This document shows, piece by piece, positions 39,276 to 46,649 of a stretch of DNA of 47,532 nt. The stretch is taken from the IMG/VR virus record IMGVR_UViG_3300020147_000014, positions 1-47,532 of that record, one strand, 5' to 3'. Made by a program: the position numbers and the translations under genes. This stretch comes from a virus. The notes below the pieces were generated by a model. That model saw only the letters and a program-made list of their open reading frames with translations. It was not told where the DNA came from and ran no database searches. Every line of letters begins with the position of its first letter. Within the stretch, counting starts at the first letter, position 1.

Positions 39276-39433
39276 TGTTTCGCCACCGTCAAACCTTCAT
39301 CGGCCAGCTTGCGCCAGTAATTCCGTTGCCGCTCGAATAGAGCTTCCCAACTCTTAGGATCGTCCGCGCCGAGAAAGCGCATATAGAGCCACTTCGCGAA
39401 GCGCTCGCGCTTCTCACTCCGAACAGTCGCCAT
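39272..39433 (-). CDS. 53-residue basic protein
   Basis: ATG 39433, reading MATVRSEKRERFAKWLYMRF then SWEALFERQRNYWRKLADEG. Aromatic and basic. The longer in-frame extension upstream is Arg-rich and lies within the neighbouring gene, so the short form is preferred. RBS weak; coupling to the previous gene likely. Confidence 0.5.
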   Translation of the reverse strand: MATVRSEKRERFAKWLYMRFLGADDPKSWEALFERQRNYWRKLADEGLTVAKQ

Positions 39434-39824
39434 CGGTTTTGCCCATCGCTTGATGCACCGCGATGACCGCCGCCCATGCAATCTTGCTCGCAACCGTATG
39501 CGTTGCTTCGATGGCATTTTCAGTAAGCACGCGCTGCACCGCCGTGAGCGTCGGTTCTAAGATCGGATCGGCATCTGCGGGCGGCTCACCGACACTCAGC
39601 CCAACAACCGGATGCGACGTTCCGTAGATGTGAAGATACAGAGGGCTGCCACAAGCGAGCGAAGCGATCTCGTCTCGGTTCAACAGCCACGCCGAGACCA
39701 TCGCGTTACCGATATCGGTTGGCATGTCGCGAATAGGTAGTGTCCCGCAATGCCCCTTGGATTTGTCCCAATCTTTCGGAGCGCCGAGAAAGCGCGTTGC
39801 CCCTTGAATGCACCCGATTTCCAT
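39414..39824 (-). CDS. Hypothetical protein
   Basis: A 136-residue protein; ATG 39824 has AAGG about 10 nt upstream. Contains FLGAPKDWDKSKGHCGTLPI and NAMVSAWLLNRDEIASLACG, a recurring phage hypothetical type, with a helical end ATHTVASKIAWAAVIAVHQ. No function assigned. Confidence 0.6.
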   Translation of the reverse strand: MEIGCIQGATRFLGAPKDWDKSKGHCGTLPIRDMPTDIGNAMVSAWLLNRDEIASLACGSPLYLHIYGTSHPVVGLSVGEPPADADPILEPTLTAVQRVLTENAIEATHTVASKIAWAAVIAVHQAMGKTDGDCSE

Positions 39825-39828
39825 CGCC

Positions 39829-40038
39829 CTATGCCTTCGAATAAACCCGCGCCGGACGACACTTGCGCCGCGTCGCAAACCACTTCGGATTAGCCGCGCA
39901 CCATTCAGCAATGCGCGCTTCGCTGCCGATCGTGCATTGCATCGGCGTCAAGCCCTCGCCGGAATACGTAAGCGAGACGGGCTTGCAGATGTTCGGATGG
40001 GCGAGAAGGCACGCCGTAAAGACAAGCTCGATAAGCAT
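39829..40038 (-). CDS. Small Cys-containing, possibly exported protein
   Basis: A 69-residue protein, ATG 40038 sharing TGATG with the previous stop. A short hydrophobic start (MLIELVFTACLLAHPNIC) may be a signal, followed by a Cys-rich body (GLTPMQCTIGSEARIAEWCA). Unknown function. Confidence 0.55.
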   Translation of the reverse strand: MLIELVFTACLLAHPNICKPVSLTYSGEGLTPMQCTIGSEARIAEWCAANPKWFATRRKCRPARVYSKA

Positions 40039-40373
40039 CAGCGCGGCACCACAATCGGCATTGGCATCACGACGGTGTTGCGCTCGCCGGCGCGCCACAG
40101 CGCGACGCACTCATATTCCTTTTTCTCCGAGAGACATTGCGTCATGAACTGATCGCGCTCGGACGCGCTATCGCGGAACGCTTGCGGGATGACTAGGAGC
40201 AATCCGAACATCGCCATACAGGCGCCGCCCATAATCGCGCCCATCGCTAAATCGGGAGCGCTCGGGCCAAGCCCCACAAAGATATCAAGCGGTATGAAAA
40301 GGAACGCGAAGACGATCGCGAACAGCCCGACGATGATAAGCAGCTCGCCGGCGTTTCCGAGAAAATCAATCAT
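40038..40373 (-). CDS. Two-span membrane protein
   Basis: A 111-residue protein with hydrophobic segments at about 10-34 (LLIIVGLFAIVFAFLFIPLD) and 43-63 (MGAIMGGACMAMFGLLLVIP), then a soluble tail with one Cys pair. ATG 40373 overlaps the previous stop as ATGA. Unknown function. Confidence 0.6.
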   Translation of the reverse strand: MIDFLGNAGELLIIVGLFAIVFAFLFIPLDIFVGLGPSAPDLAMGAIMGGACMAMFGLLLVIPQAFRDSASERDQFMTQCLSEKKEYECVALWRAGERNTVVMPMPIVVPR

Positions 40374-41068
40374 GACCGCCCCCTAGACAGGCGCACCATG
40401 CCTTCGCACAGCGTGCGGTAGTGCTCCGGCTTCGCGTCTCTCATGCGCCCAAGCTGAAGCGGCGAAAGAAGCTGCGACGAGACTTCCGGGCCGACGTCCG
40501 GGCGAAGCATGAATAGCCGCGCGAGCATGTCGGCAACGTCTTGTGCGCCGATCTCACCTTCCGGCATCTGAAGCTCGCTCTTATCGTTCAACGCGTCGGG
40601 CGTCGGAACGGGAAGCGTCACGGGAAGGGGCGGCGTCGTGCCGGTGTTGCTGCCGCCATGCGGCTTCGGAAGGTTCGGCTCGCCGGCAGCTTCTGCCGCG
40701 CGCCGCGCTGCCATTTCGGCTTTAGTGGCGCGGGGACGCCGTTGCTTTACGGCGACTGCCGGCGCCGCTGCTTCAGTCGTCTCCGCGCCACACGGCACCC
40801 CTGCCGGGTCTAGCGCGGCAGTAGCCGCCTCTTGAGGCGTGGGCGCCGGAAACATGACGCGATCCGCGCCCATGTCTTCGCTAGTAGAAGGGGCAGGCGG
40901 CGCCGGCCGGGGGGCCGCCGGTGAAAGTGTTGCCGCCTGCGTCTGCCGCGGGGGAGCGTCGGCAGAAAAGAAATCGCCATAGAGCTTTTCGAATGCCGCC
41001 GCGAACGCCGCGAATTTTGCGGGGTCATTGAATTTCACATCAACGTTGAAAGTCGCGACGAATTGCAT
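40370..41068 (-). CDS. Hypothetical protein with Pro/Ala-rich linker
   Basis: A 232-residue protein. N-terminal 40 residues (VDVKFNDPAKFAAFAAAFEK) and the C-terminal 65 (IGAQDVADMLARLFMLRPDV) look folded; the middle is a disordered Pro/Ala/Thr stretch including a basic patch KQRRPRATKAEMAARR. First protein-coding gene after the structured leader at 41069-41371. No recognised family. Confidence 0.65.
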   Translation of the reverse strand: MQFVATFNVDVKFNDPAKFAAFAAAFEKLYGDFFSADAPPRQTQAATLSPAAPRPAPPAPSTSEDMGADRVMFPAPTPQEAATAALDPAGVPCGAETTEAAAPAVAVKQRRPRATKAEMAARRAAEAAGEPNLPKPHGGSNTGTTPPLPVTLPVPTPDALNDKSELQMPEGEIGAQDVADMLARLFMLRPDVGPEVSSQLLSPLQLGRMRDAKPEHYRTLCEGMVRLSRGRS

Positions 41069-41371
41069 ATCGTATCTCTATAAGGTTGCATTTCAAAGCG
41101 TCTTGAAAACCCTAGCCCCCGCGAAGCCTACGCATCGGCCGAAACGGGCGTAGGCACCGCTCGGATATGGAACTAGGGCGTCCAAAACGCCTTCGTGCTG
41201 CTGCCGCGCCCCGCCATGGCTCACCCGTTGGAAGCACGGGATTTGCTGGGGCTGTAGCTCTATCCGGCCGCCACTAGCGGCAGCATTACGAAGGCGTCTC
41301 AGACGGCGACGGCCGGGCTCAATCGACCGTCGCCTTTGGGAGAAGCACCGGGACTTAACACCAACCCGGTA
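41069..41371 (-). ncRNA. Structured non-coding RNA or leader
   Basis: Read on the reverse strand from the operator edge (41371), this gap forms consecutive perfect stems. S1: ACCGGG/CCCGGT (41370-41347). S2: GGCGACGG/CCGTCGCC (41334-41305). S3: ACGCCTTCGT/ACGAAGGCGT (41297-41288 with 41196-41187), continued by GCTGCCGC/GCGGCAGC, GCCCC/GGGGC and CCCGT/ACGGG inside. S4: GCCTACGC/GCGTAGGC (41155-41126). A frame spanning 41404-41093 is open but would start inside the operator and has no RBS or family, so I read this as RNA. It is either a trans-acting RNA or the 5' leader of the gene at 41068. Confidence 0.55.
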
Positions 41372-41427
41372 CGCATAAAATATACGTACATTTGTAAATG
41401 GCAAGTTAAGTACGCATAAAATATGCG
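41372..41427 (-). promoter_or_regulatory. Paired operators and promoter, copy B
   Basis: CGCATA-AAA-TATACG at 41372-41386 and CGCATA-AAA-TATGCG at 41413-41427, again 41 bp apart. On the reverse strand TTGCCA lies 16 bp before TATTTT of the downstream site, the same geometry as copy A. Transcription would begin at about 41370, exactly at stem S1 of the structured RNA. Confidence 0.65.
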
Positions 41428-41434
41428 CGCCAAA

Positions 41435-42709
41435 TCAAATAATTCTAGCGACGTCTTCAGATTTGCGATGCAAGGCGGCGGTTATGCGCTGGTCAAGGCT
41501 GCCTTTTAGCGCCACGAACGACGCGAGCACGGGTGACGCCTGGCCTTTACGCCACGCTCGAGCTATCGCTTGATCGTTGACGTCGGGCGTCCACGCCGGC
41601 TCTGCGATCACAACGCGCGCATGATTCGTCCACGTGTAGCCGACGCCGGCGGCGGCGAGCTGCGCAATCACGACGGGCGGACCGTCGTCGCTCTTTATCG
41701 CAGCGTCTATTGCATCTTTGCGCGTCTGCGACGTGCGGCCGTCGAAGATGACGCTATCCGGGATAAGCTTTTGCAGCCGGTCAATGACGTCCGTGTGCCA
41801 CGCGAAAATAAGGTGCCGCTTAAAGCCGCCGTCGCGCTCGGCGTTCACAAGCTCCGCAACGCCGTCAGCCTTCGCCAAGCCAACGGCGCGCCGCACCGTC
41901 GCGACGGCCGGGATATCCGCCAGCGACCAGTTGCCCGTCTCAATCGCAAGCTTCACGCTCTCGAGATCGGCCGGCAAAAGCTTTTCGTATGGATCGATTG
42001 AAGACGACGCTTCGACATAGCGCGTATCGACCGTCAAAGGCGGGCGGCCTTCAACTTTATCCCGTCGCATATAGTACGGAGCGAGCAACGCCTTTAGCTC
42101 GGCATGGTTCTTTGAGCCAATAATCTGAATGCCGAAAGCGTTCTCATTCGTGATGCAGAAGCGGTCTACGAACGCGCCGTAGCTATGCGGCCAGGCTCCC
42201 GTGATCTTCGCGAAGACGTAAAGCTCGCCGGCATGGTTCGGAGCGGGCGTCCCGGTGAGCAACCACGTCTGCCGTGCGTTGCCGAATATCCCCGTCTTGC
42301 GAAGCGCGGTCTTTGTGCGCTGGGAAGCCCGCTCTTTGAGCATGTGCGCCTCATCGCATATGAGCACACAAGCCCTTCTTTTAATCAGCTGTCTTGCAAC
42401 CTCAGAGCGAGACGCCAAGGCATATGTTACAAACAGAATTCCTTTGCTCGGCACTTCATCCGTGCCGCGTCGCAATATATGAAGGTCATGACCTAGAAGC
42501 GACCACTTCTGAAACTCCGCTGCGAAGTTGGCGGCGAGCGTTTGATTAGGGACAAGCACCGTGGCCGATCGCACATTGAGAATGTCACACGCACGGACGA
42601 CTTGCGCCGTCTTTCCCAAGCCCGGCACGTCCGCCAGCATGGCAACGTTAGAGCGTGCCAAGAAAGACGCACCGGATATCTGATCTGACGTCAGACTGAT
42701 TTGCTGCAT
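41435..42709 (-). CDS. SNF2-type DEAH-box helicase
   Basis: A 424-residue ATPase. Motif I is DVPGLGKTAQVVRA, motif Ia LVPNQTLAANF, motif II CDEAHMLKERAS, motif III LLTGTPAPN; the second domain has LIFAWHTDVIDRL, AAGVGYTWTNH and motif VI QAIARAWRKGQ. It is a compact SNF2/SMARCAL1-like annealing helicase as in many phages, likely acting on forks or recombination intermediates. Its start overlaps the RuvC-like gene by 19 bp. Confidence 0.88.
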   Translation of the reverse strand: MQQISLTSDQISGASFLARSNVAMLADVPGLGKTAQVVRACDILNVRSATVLVPNQTLAANFAAEFQKWSLLGHDLHILRRGTDEVPSKGILFVTYALASRSEVARQLIKRRACVLICDEAHMLKERASQRTKTALRKTGIFGNARQTWLLTGTPAPNHAGELYVFAKITGAWPHSYGAFVDRFCITNENAFGIQIIGSKNHAELKALLAPYYMRRDKVEGRPPLTVDTRYVEASSSIDPYEKLLPADLESVKLAIETGNWSLADIPAVATVRRAVGLAKADGVAELVNAERDGGFKRHLIFAWHTDVIDRLQKLIPDSVIFDGRTSQTRKDAIDAAIKSDDGPPVVIAQLAAAGVGYTWTNHARVVIAEPAWTPDVNDQAIARAWRKGQASPVLASFVALKGSLDQRITAALHRKSEDVARII

Positions 42710-43191
42710 TGCTGAAAAGCGTAAAGTGCGAGCAATGCTGATTCGGCGCGCCCGTCGTCACCCTTTCGGACGAACATGGCGCGAGCGTTGGGTAGTAAGT
42801 CAGATGCTTTTCTGCGGGCTAAATCCTTGCGCGCTTTGTCATCCGAGACGCCGCTGATTCGAAAATGGTCTTTCCACGTCTTCGGCGGGACCATGAGAAT
42901 CGGTATGCGATTACCGATGACCGCCATTTCGCAGTACCCGCCCGATTTACCAAACTCGCAGGCCGCGTGCGCGCTTTGCCGTCTCACTCCGCTAATCTGT
43001 TCCACGGCGCAGAGGGTCGGGGCGGTGTCGGCCAGGTTCGTGACGAGATCGAATAAGGCGCCGCGGTCTACAATGCGCTTCCCGCCAGTGCCGGCGTTCA
43101 GCGTTGGCATATCCCAAACGCTTACGTTCGCGCCGTCGTAGAGCGCAATGGCGCCGTCTAATCCGGGGTCAATCCCAATCGTTCTTATCAT
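42691..43191 (-). CDS. RuvC-like Holliday junction resolvase
   Basis: A 166-residue RNase H-fold nuclease. ATG 43191 starts MIRTIGIDPGLDGAIALYDG (first catalytic Asp), followed by CAVEQISGVRRQSAHA (Glu), VPPKTWKDHF and KGDDGRAESALLALYA (acidic end). This is the RuvC pattern of phage resolvases. It should cut branched DNA before packaging. The start lies only 21 bp from the divergent repressor-like gene. Confidence 0.85.
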   Translation of the reverse strand: MIRTIGIDPGLDGAIALYDGANVSVWDMPTLNAGTGGKRIVDRGALFDLVTNLADTAPTLCAVEQISGVRRQSAHAACEFGKSGGYCEMAVIGNRIPILMVPPKTWKDHFRISGVSDDKARKDLARRKASDLLPNARAMFVRKGDDGRAESALLALYAFQQCSKSV

Positions 43192-43212
43192 GAGCCGGAA
43201 AGTAACAGCGAC

Positions 43213-43845
43213 ATGCCGCGACACAAAAAAGATTACAAGGACGACGAGCTGCCGCCGGCGCCAGACTATCAATGGTTTGAAGAAATGGCGGTGCGCCGCG
43301 GCTTCGGCTCCATCGTCGGGCTTTCGGAACTGGTCATCACGGGCGGGGATAGAAACCTGCTAGGGCGCTCGCTCAACCGTAAGCGGCGACTGAAAACGGC
43401 AGAGCTAGTACGCTTGGCCGAATGCCTTCGAACGCCCGTCCGCGTCGTCTTGCACCGCCTAGGCTACGATATCGAAGACCCTCGAGCAGAGGTCGTCGGG
43501 CGGCTAAACGGCGAGGGTATGATCGTAAAGGCATCGCGCCACTTGGGCAGCGTGCCGGCGCCCGATTATATCGACAAGCTATCCGCGGTCATTGCAGATA
43601 CAGACGGCTCGCCGCTTTCCATGTGGCACGACTGCATATTTTATTTCGTGGACACTAAGGAGGTTGTGCCCGACACCGAAGGGCAGCTCTCAATCATCCA
43701 AATAAAGGAGCGCTCGGCGCGAATCGTCGGCTATGTCCGCGCGACGGCCGACGCTAAATTTGTCGAGCCGCTTGGCTTGGACGAAAAGATACCGACGAAG
43801 CAGGTTGTAGCGTCATCACCTATTCGGTGGATCGCCTACCCGTAA
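43213..43845 (+). CDS. XRE-type repressor-like protein
   Basis: A 210-residue protein with an HTH-like N-terminus (NLLGRSLNRKRRLKTAELVR, LAECLRTPVRVVLHRLGYDI) and a C-terminal beta-rich domain ending QVVASSPIRWIAYP, the closing pattern of phage S24-type repressors. I cannot identify the catalytic Ser/Lys of self-cleaving repressors: the SMWHDCIFYFV region lacks the usual G-D after S-M. It may therefore be a non-cleavable repressor. It is the best candidate for the protein that reads the dispersed operators, but no operator lies next to it. Confidence 0.7.
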   Translation: MPRHKKDYKDDELPPAPDYQWFEEMAVRRGFGSIVGLSELVITGGDRNLLGRSLNRKRRLKTAELVRLAECLRTPVRVVLHRLGYDIEDPRAEVVGRLNGEGMIVKASRHLGSVPAPDYIDKLSAVIADTDGSPLSMWHDCIFYFVDTKEVVPDTEGQLSIIQIKERSARIVGYVRATADAKFVEPLGLDEKIPTKQVVASSPIRWIAYP

Positions 43846-43876
43846 ACAAAACCCCCGGCGCATAGGACGCCGGGGG
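43844..43876 (-). terminator. Terminator between repressor-like gene and reverse-strand unit
   Basis: Arms CCCCCGGCG (43852-43860) and CGCCGGGGG (43868-43876) with a 7-nt loop. On the reverse strand the stem is followed by TTTTGTTT, so it mainly stops leftward transcripts from 44517; for the rightward gene, which ends 6 bp before, it gives a hairpin without a T-run. Confidence 0.75.
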
Positions 43877-43949
43877 CTAGTCAAGATCGGGAGGAAACAA
43901 CACTAGGTCATCGAAACGGCATCATAAACAGAAGGTCGATGCACGCCGA

Positions 43950-44190
43950 AGATAAACGCGCTCCGAACGCGTGGCAAATCGCGCTTCCGAAACGCTCGGC
44001 GGGTGCGTTTAGTGAACAGCTATAAAAACGCGTAAACACGTCGCGTAAATTTAGCGAACATACGCTAACCGGCCATTGGCGGGCGTTTCCGCGTGTTCTC
44101 ATAAAGCGCCTAGGGCGTTTAGCCAGCTATAAGCCGGCCCCCAAATAAACGCCCGGCGGCTTGTTCGGAAACGCCCGCCGTGAACGCTTA
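43950..44190. repeat. AAACGC repeat region, candidate origin or control region
   Basis: A non-coding stretch of over 300 bp (43877-44199) with about ten copies of (G/T)AAACGC or its complement GCGTTT(A/C): for example TAAACGC at 43953, GAAACGC at 43989, GCGTTTAG at 44005 and 44115, TAAACGC at 44147 and GAAACGC at 44168. Two copies are longer: GCGTTTAG, a few bases, then AGCTATAA (near 44005-44023 and 44115-44132). Spacing is irregular. It could be the replication origin or a regulator-binding region. Confidence 0.45.
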
Positions 44191-44199
44191 CGCGACTGT

Positions 44200-44517
44200 T
44201 TAGGAAACAGGGTAGACGGAGCCGTAGCGCCCCGACGTAAAACGCAAGCCCAGGACCATGCCGTTTACGTCATCGTTCACGACGACGCGGGCCTCATAGC
44301 GCTCAGCAACCTTCTGTGCCTTGGCATAGGCAACTCGAGGCGAGCGGCCCTTAGCGATCGCAAAGCGGGCATTCAAAGCGGCTGAGTGAAGGGCGAACGC
44401 ATCATCTATAAGTTCGTCCATCTTCTTACAGCGGCCTTCGTCTTCTAAGCTTAGGCGCACCGCCAAGCCGACTAACGAGCGCGTCTGGCGGGTCACTACT
44501 GAGTGTCTCGCGGACAT
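44200..44517 (-). CDS. Hypothetical protein under operator control
   Basis: A 105-residue protein. ATG 44517 has GAAGGGG 5 nt upstream, immediately after an operator copy (44532-44546); a longer frame would be translated through the operator and is rejected. The chain MSARHSVVTRQTRSLVGLAV, then AYAKAQKVAERYEARVVVN is helical and basic with a beta end. Position suggests a Cro- or immunity-type early gene, but no DNA-binding motif is recognised. Confidence 0.6.
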   Translation of the reverse strand: MSARHSVVTRQTRSLVGLAVRLSLEDEGRCKKMDELIDDAFALHSAALNARFAIAKGRSPRVAYAKAQKVAERYEARVVVNDDVNGMVLGLRFTSGRYGSVYPVS

Positions 44518-44531
44518 CACAACCCCTTCTG

Positions 44532-44546
44532 CGTATAAAATATGCG
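44532..44546. promoter_or_regulatory. Operator copy, CGTATA-AAA-TATGCG
   Basis: Lies 15 bp upstream of the ATG at 44517, so it must overlap the promoter or transcription start of that gene. Same palindrome as at eight other places. Confidence 0.65.
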
Positions 44547-44733
44547 ACGACGCTACCAGACGTTTGAATCGCAGTGAAGTTGTAACATCGGTTGCCCGAC
44601 AGGCAACGGCTGTAGCGTCACTAAAGCGCCACACTCCACAGAATGTAGGCTGCTGAACGGAACAAATTTGAACGGCTATGCGTTTGCGCGGGCCTAGAAA
44701 TTTAGCGGTGCGCTTGATCAGTTGTCGGACGGG

Positions 44734-45108
44734 CTAGCCGCCGCGGTAGCCGTACTTAGCGCCGAGACGTCGGCCGGCCTCAAGCGCTTCGTCTTTAAGC
44801 TCCATCTTGAGGCGCCAGCTTAGATTCTCACGCCGGCAATCGAGCGTGTCGCCGTTGGTAGCGACGCAAGCCCAATCCGTGTTCGGGCGGGGGCCGTAGG
44901 CGCGCGTGCAGACTGCATGGTGCATGTAGAAAACTTGGCGGCCCTGTTCGCCTTTATAGAGAAATTGTGCGTACAGGCGGCCGTTAGCGGCCTTGCGCAG
45001 CTCCCATTTCCACTGCCGGATATAATTATAGTCCGCATGATCTAAGAGCGCGACGCAACGACCTACGCCCACTAAAGGGTAGGCCGCAAGCAATGTCTTG
45101 CGATCCAT
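44734..45108 (-). CDS. HNH-type endonuclease (homing-like)
   Basis: A 124-residue protein; ATG 45108 with GGAAAAA upstream is preferred to GTG 45156. The pattern GRCVALLDHADYNYIRQWKW, RQVFYMHHAVCTRAYG and TLDCRRENLSWR is that of free-standing HNH_3 homing-type nucleases, with the HH pair and N-(L) end. Such genes often move independently between phages. 45109-45343 upstream holds no gene I can support. Confidence 0.75.
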   Translation of the reverse strand: MDRKTLLAAYPLVGVGRCVALLDHADYNYIRQWKWELRKAANGRLYAQFLYKGEQGRQVFYMHHAVCTRAYGPRPNTDWACVATNGDTLDCRRENLSWRLKMELKDEALEAGRRLGAKYGYRGG

Positions 45109-45343
45109 CTTGAGTTTTTCCGGGTTTCGACTGGGGGTATGGTAAAGTACGTCCACTGCTTGAGGCAGCGGGAGCCTTTTACCAGAATACCCACATGATC
45201 GTCAAAACCTGGAACCGCGAAAACAAAAATCAGAATCCAGATTTATAGGCGGACTTACTTTCACAACTTAAACCTGGCCTAAGAGATAAATATAAATTCG
45301 CCCGCTGCTTGCCTGCCGGCGCTCATACAACAAATAAACCGGC

Positions 45344-45379
45344 TTGTCCTAGTCGTTGAATGAGCGTATAAAATATGCG
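45344..45379 (+). promoter_or_regulatory. Rightward promoter with operator over the -10
   Basis: TTGTCC (45344-45349), 17-bp spacer, TATAAA (45367-45372). The -10 lies inside CGTATA-AAA-TATGCG (45365-45379). The gene starts at 45404 with AGGAGG at 45391-45396. This is the clearest case of the operator occluding a promoter. Confidence 0.75.
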
Positions 45380-45403
45380 CACACAGCATTAGGAGGATTT
45401 TGC

Positions 45404-45862
45404 GTGTCTACGCCGGGTATCGGTCACAATTCGGGTTGCGCCGAAATTGTAAATGAAACTGAAGTCGCGAACCTGCTTCGCGTGGCTAAGGCCGAGTACA
45501 ACAGTGCGGCGGCCGACAAGCGCGAAGCTACGGGCGTTATGCGCGACGAGAAGCGCGCCTTTCAGAAGGCGAACGCTGCCGAATACGAAGCAATCACGGC
45601 CATCATGGAAGCCGCCCGCGAGCGAATGAAAGGCAAGCTCCGGACCCTGCCGACCTACAGCGACGCTGAGGAACAGAAGCGTGACGCGTCGATACGTATG
45701 AAAGCCGTCGTCAAGAAACTCAAGGACGCCGGCGTTGACGTCGCTGCTTTCAAGCAGGCGCTTCGCATGGGTGACATGGATATCTACGAGCGGCAGGAAT
45801 ATTTCGACGCGATCGATATCTATTGCAAGGCGCTGAAGCTTTGGAATGGCGCGGACATTTAG
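45404..45862 (+). CDS. IGHNSG-motif early protein
   Basis: A 152-residue protein from GTG 45404, with a perfect AGGAGG 7 nt upstream. MSTPGIGHNSG is an N-terminal signature found in many alphaproteobacterial phage and GapR-like proteins. The rest is helical (REATGVMRDEKRAFQKANAA) with a C-terminal segment GVDVAAFKQALRMGDMDIYE. The earlier in-frame codons lie in the operator and are not translated. Strong RBS and promoter suggest high expression when derepressed. Possibly DNA binding. Confidence 0.7.
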   Translation: MSTPGIGHNSGCAEIVNETEVANLLRVAKAEYNSAAADKREATGVMRDEKRAFQKANAAEYEAITAIMEAARERMKGKLRTLPTYSDAEEQKRDASIRMKAVVKKLKDAGVDVAAFKQALRMGDMDIYERQEYFDAIDIYCKALKLWNGADI

Positions 45863-45931
45863 TCCGATATTTTGCGCGACAATCTGTGCGTGATAATACC
45901 TCTGCACTTTTGAAGTGTGGAGCTATTACAC

Positions 45932-46132
45932 GTGGCTAAGTCCAAAAAGAAGGTGCCGGAGATTCTTGTTTGCGAGCGCTCCGGCCGCGAATTCCCTTAC
46001 CGCGGCCACGGCCGCCCGCCGAAGTACCATCCCGACGTCAAGAAGGAAATGGACCGGGAGCGCCGGGCCGCCGCCTATGCCGCTAAGCAGGCTGCGAAGG
46101 GCAAGACCGTTAAGAGCCGCCTCGCGGCTTAG
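45932..46132 (+). CDS. Small basic protein
   Basis: A 66-residue, Lys/Arg-rich protein; GTG 45932 has GGAG about 11 nt upstream (GTG 45917 is an alternative). Contains ILVCERSGREFPYRGHGRPP, resembling an AT-hook/HTH-type RGHGRPPKY patch, and a charged helical end. It is directly upstream of the HNH gene at the packaging end, so it may be a DNA-binding partner. Confidence 0.55.
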   Translation: MAKSKKKVPEILVCERSGREFPYRGHGRPPKYHPDVKKEMDRERRAAAYAAKQAAKGKTVKSRLAA

Positions 46133-46134
46133 TC

Positions 46135-46434
46135 GTGCCAGGCTACGACGCTAACCGGCCGTGGCGGCATCTGTACGGCCGGCGCTGGGATAAGGCCCGA
46201 CTGAAGCATCTGGACAAGCACCCGCTATGCGTTCGCTGCCAGGCTCAAGGGCGCATTGAGCCCGCTACAGTCGTTGACCACAAGACGCCGCATAAGGGCT
46301 GCTTAAAGCTGTTTTGGGATCGCCTCAACTGGCAGAGCCTATGCAAGTCATGCCACGACGGATGGAAACAGCGCCTTGAGAACGCCCCGCCGTCGTGCGG
46401 AGCTGACGGCTATCCTATCGATAGTAGTTGGTAG
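46135..46434 (+). CDS. HNH endonuclease next to the terminase end
   Basis: A 99-residue HNH nuclease from GTG 46135. The domain is PLCVRCQAQGRIEPATVVDH, then KTPHKG and WQSLCKSCHDGWKQ, with two Cys pairs for structural zinc and the D-H catalytic pair. HNH genes beside terminase genes are required for cos cleavage in HK97-type phages, and this one lies about 1 kb before the small terminase if the genome is joined end to end. Confidence 0.88.
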   Translation: MPGYDANRPWRHLYGRRWDKARLKHLDKHPLCVRCQAQGRIEPATVVDHKTPHKGCLKLFWDRLNWQSLCKSCHDGWKQRLENAPPSCGADGYPIDSSW

Positions 46435-46615
46435 CGAACGATACGGTTCGGGCTCGCACCATAGTTTTTGCTCGCCAACGATACGGTGCGGCGCCTCACC
46501 ATATTTTTAGTCGCTCAACGATACGGAGTCGGTGCGCACCATATTTTTGTGCGGGCAACGATACGAGGTGGTGCCGAACGATACGGTGCGCCGGCCCACG
46601 AAACGAGTTAGGGGG

Positions 46616-46649
46616 CTCAGAAAAGCCCGTATTTATTGGGTTTTTTGAG
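46616..46649. other. Hairpin spacer 1 of the repeat array
   Basis: CTCAGAAAAGCCC and GGGTTTTTTGAG pair around GTATTTATT. The stretch CCCGTATTTATTGGGTTTTT is identical in spacer 3. Looks like an intrinsic terminator read rightward. Confidence 0.6.

Noticed and set aside
41093-41404. Open reverse-strand frame of 103 codons across the structured region
   Set aside because: It starts inside an operator/promoter, has no RBS, an Arg-rich composition and no family likeness. The stem-rich layout fits RNA better.
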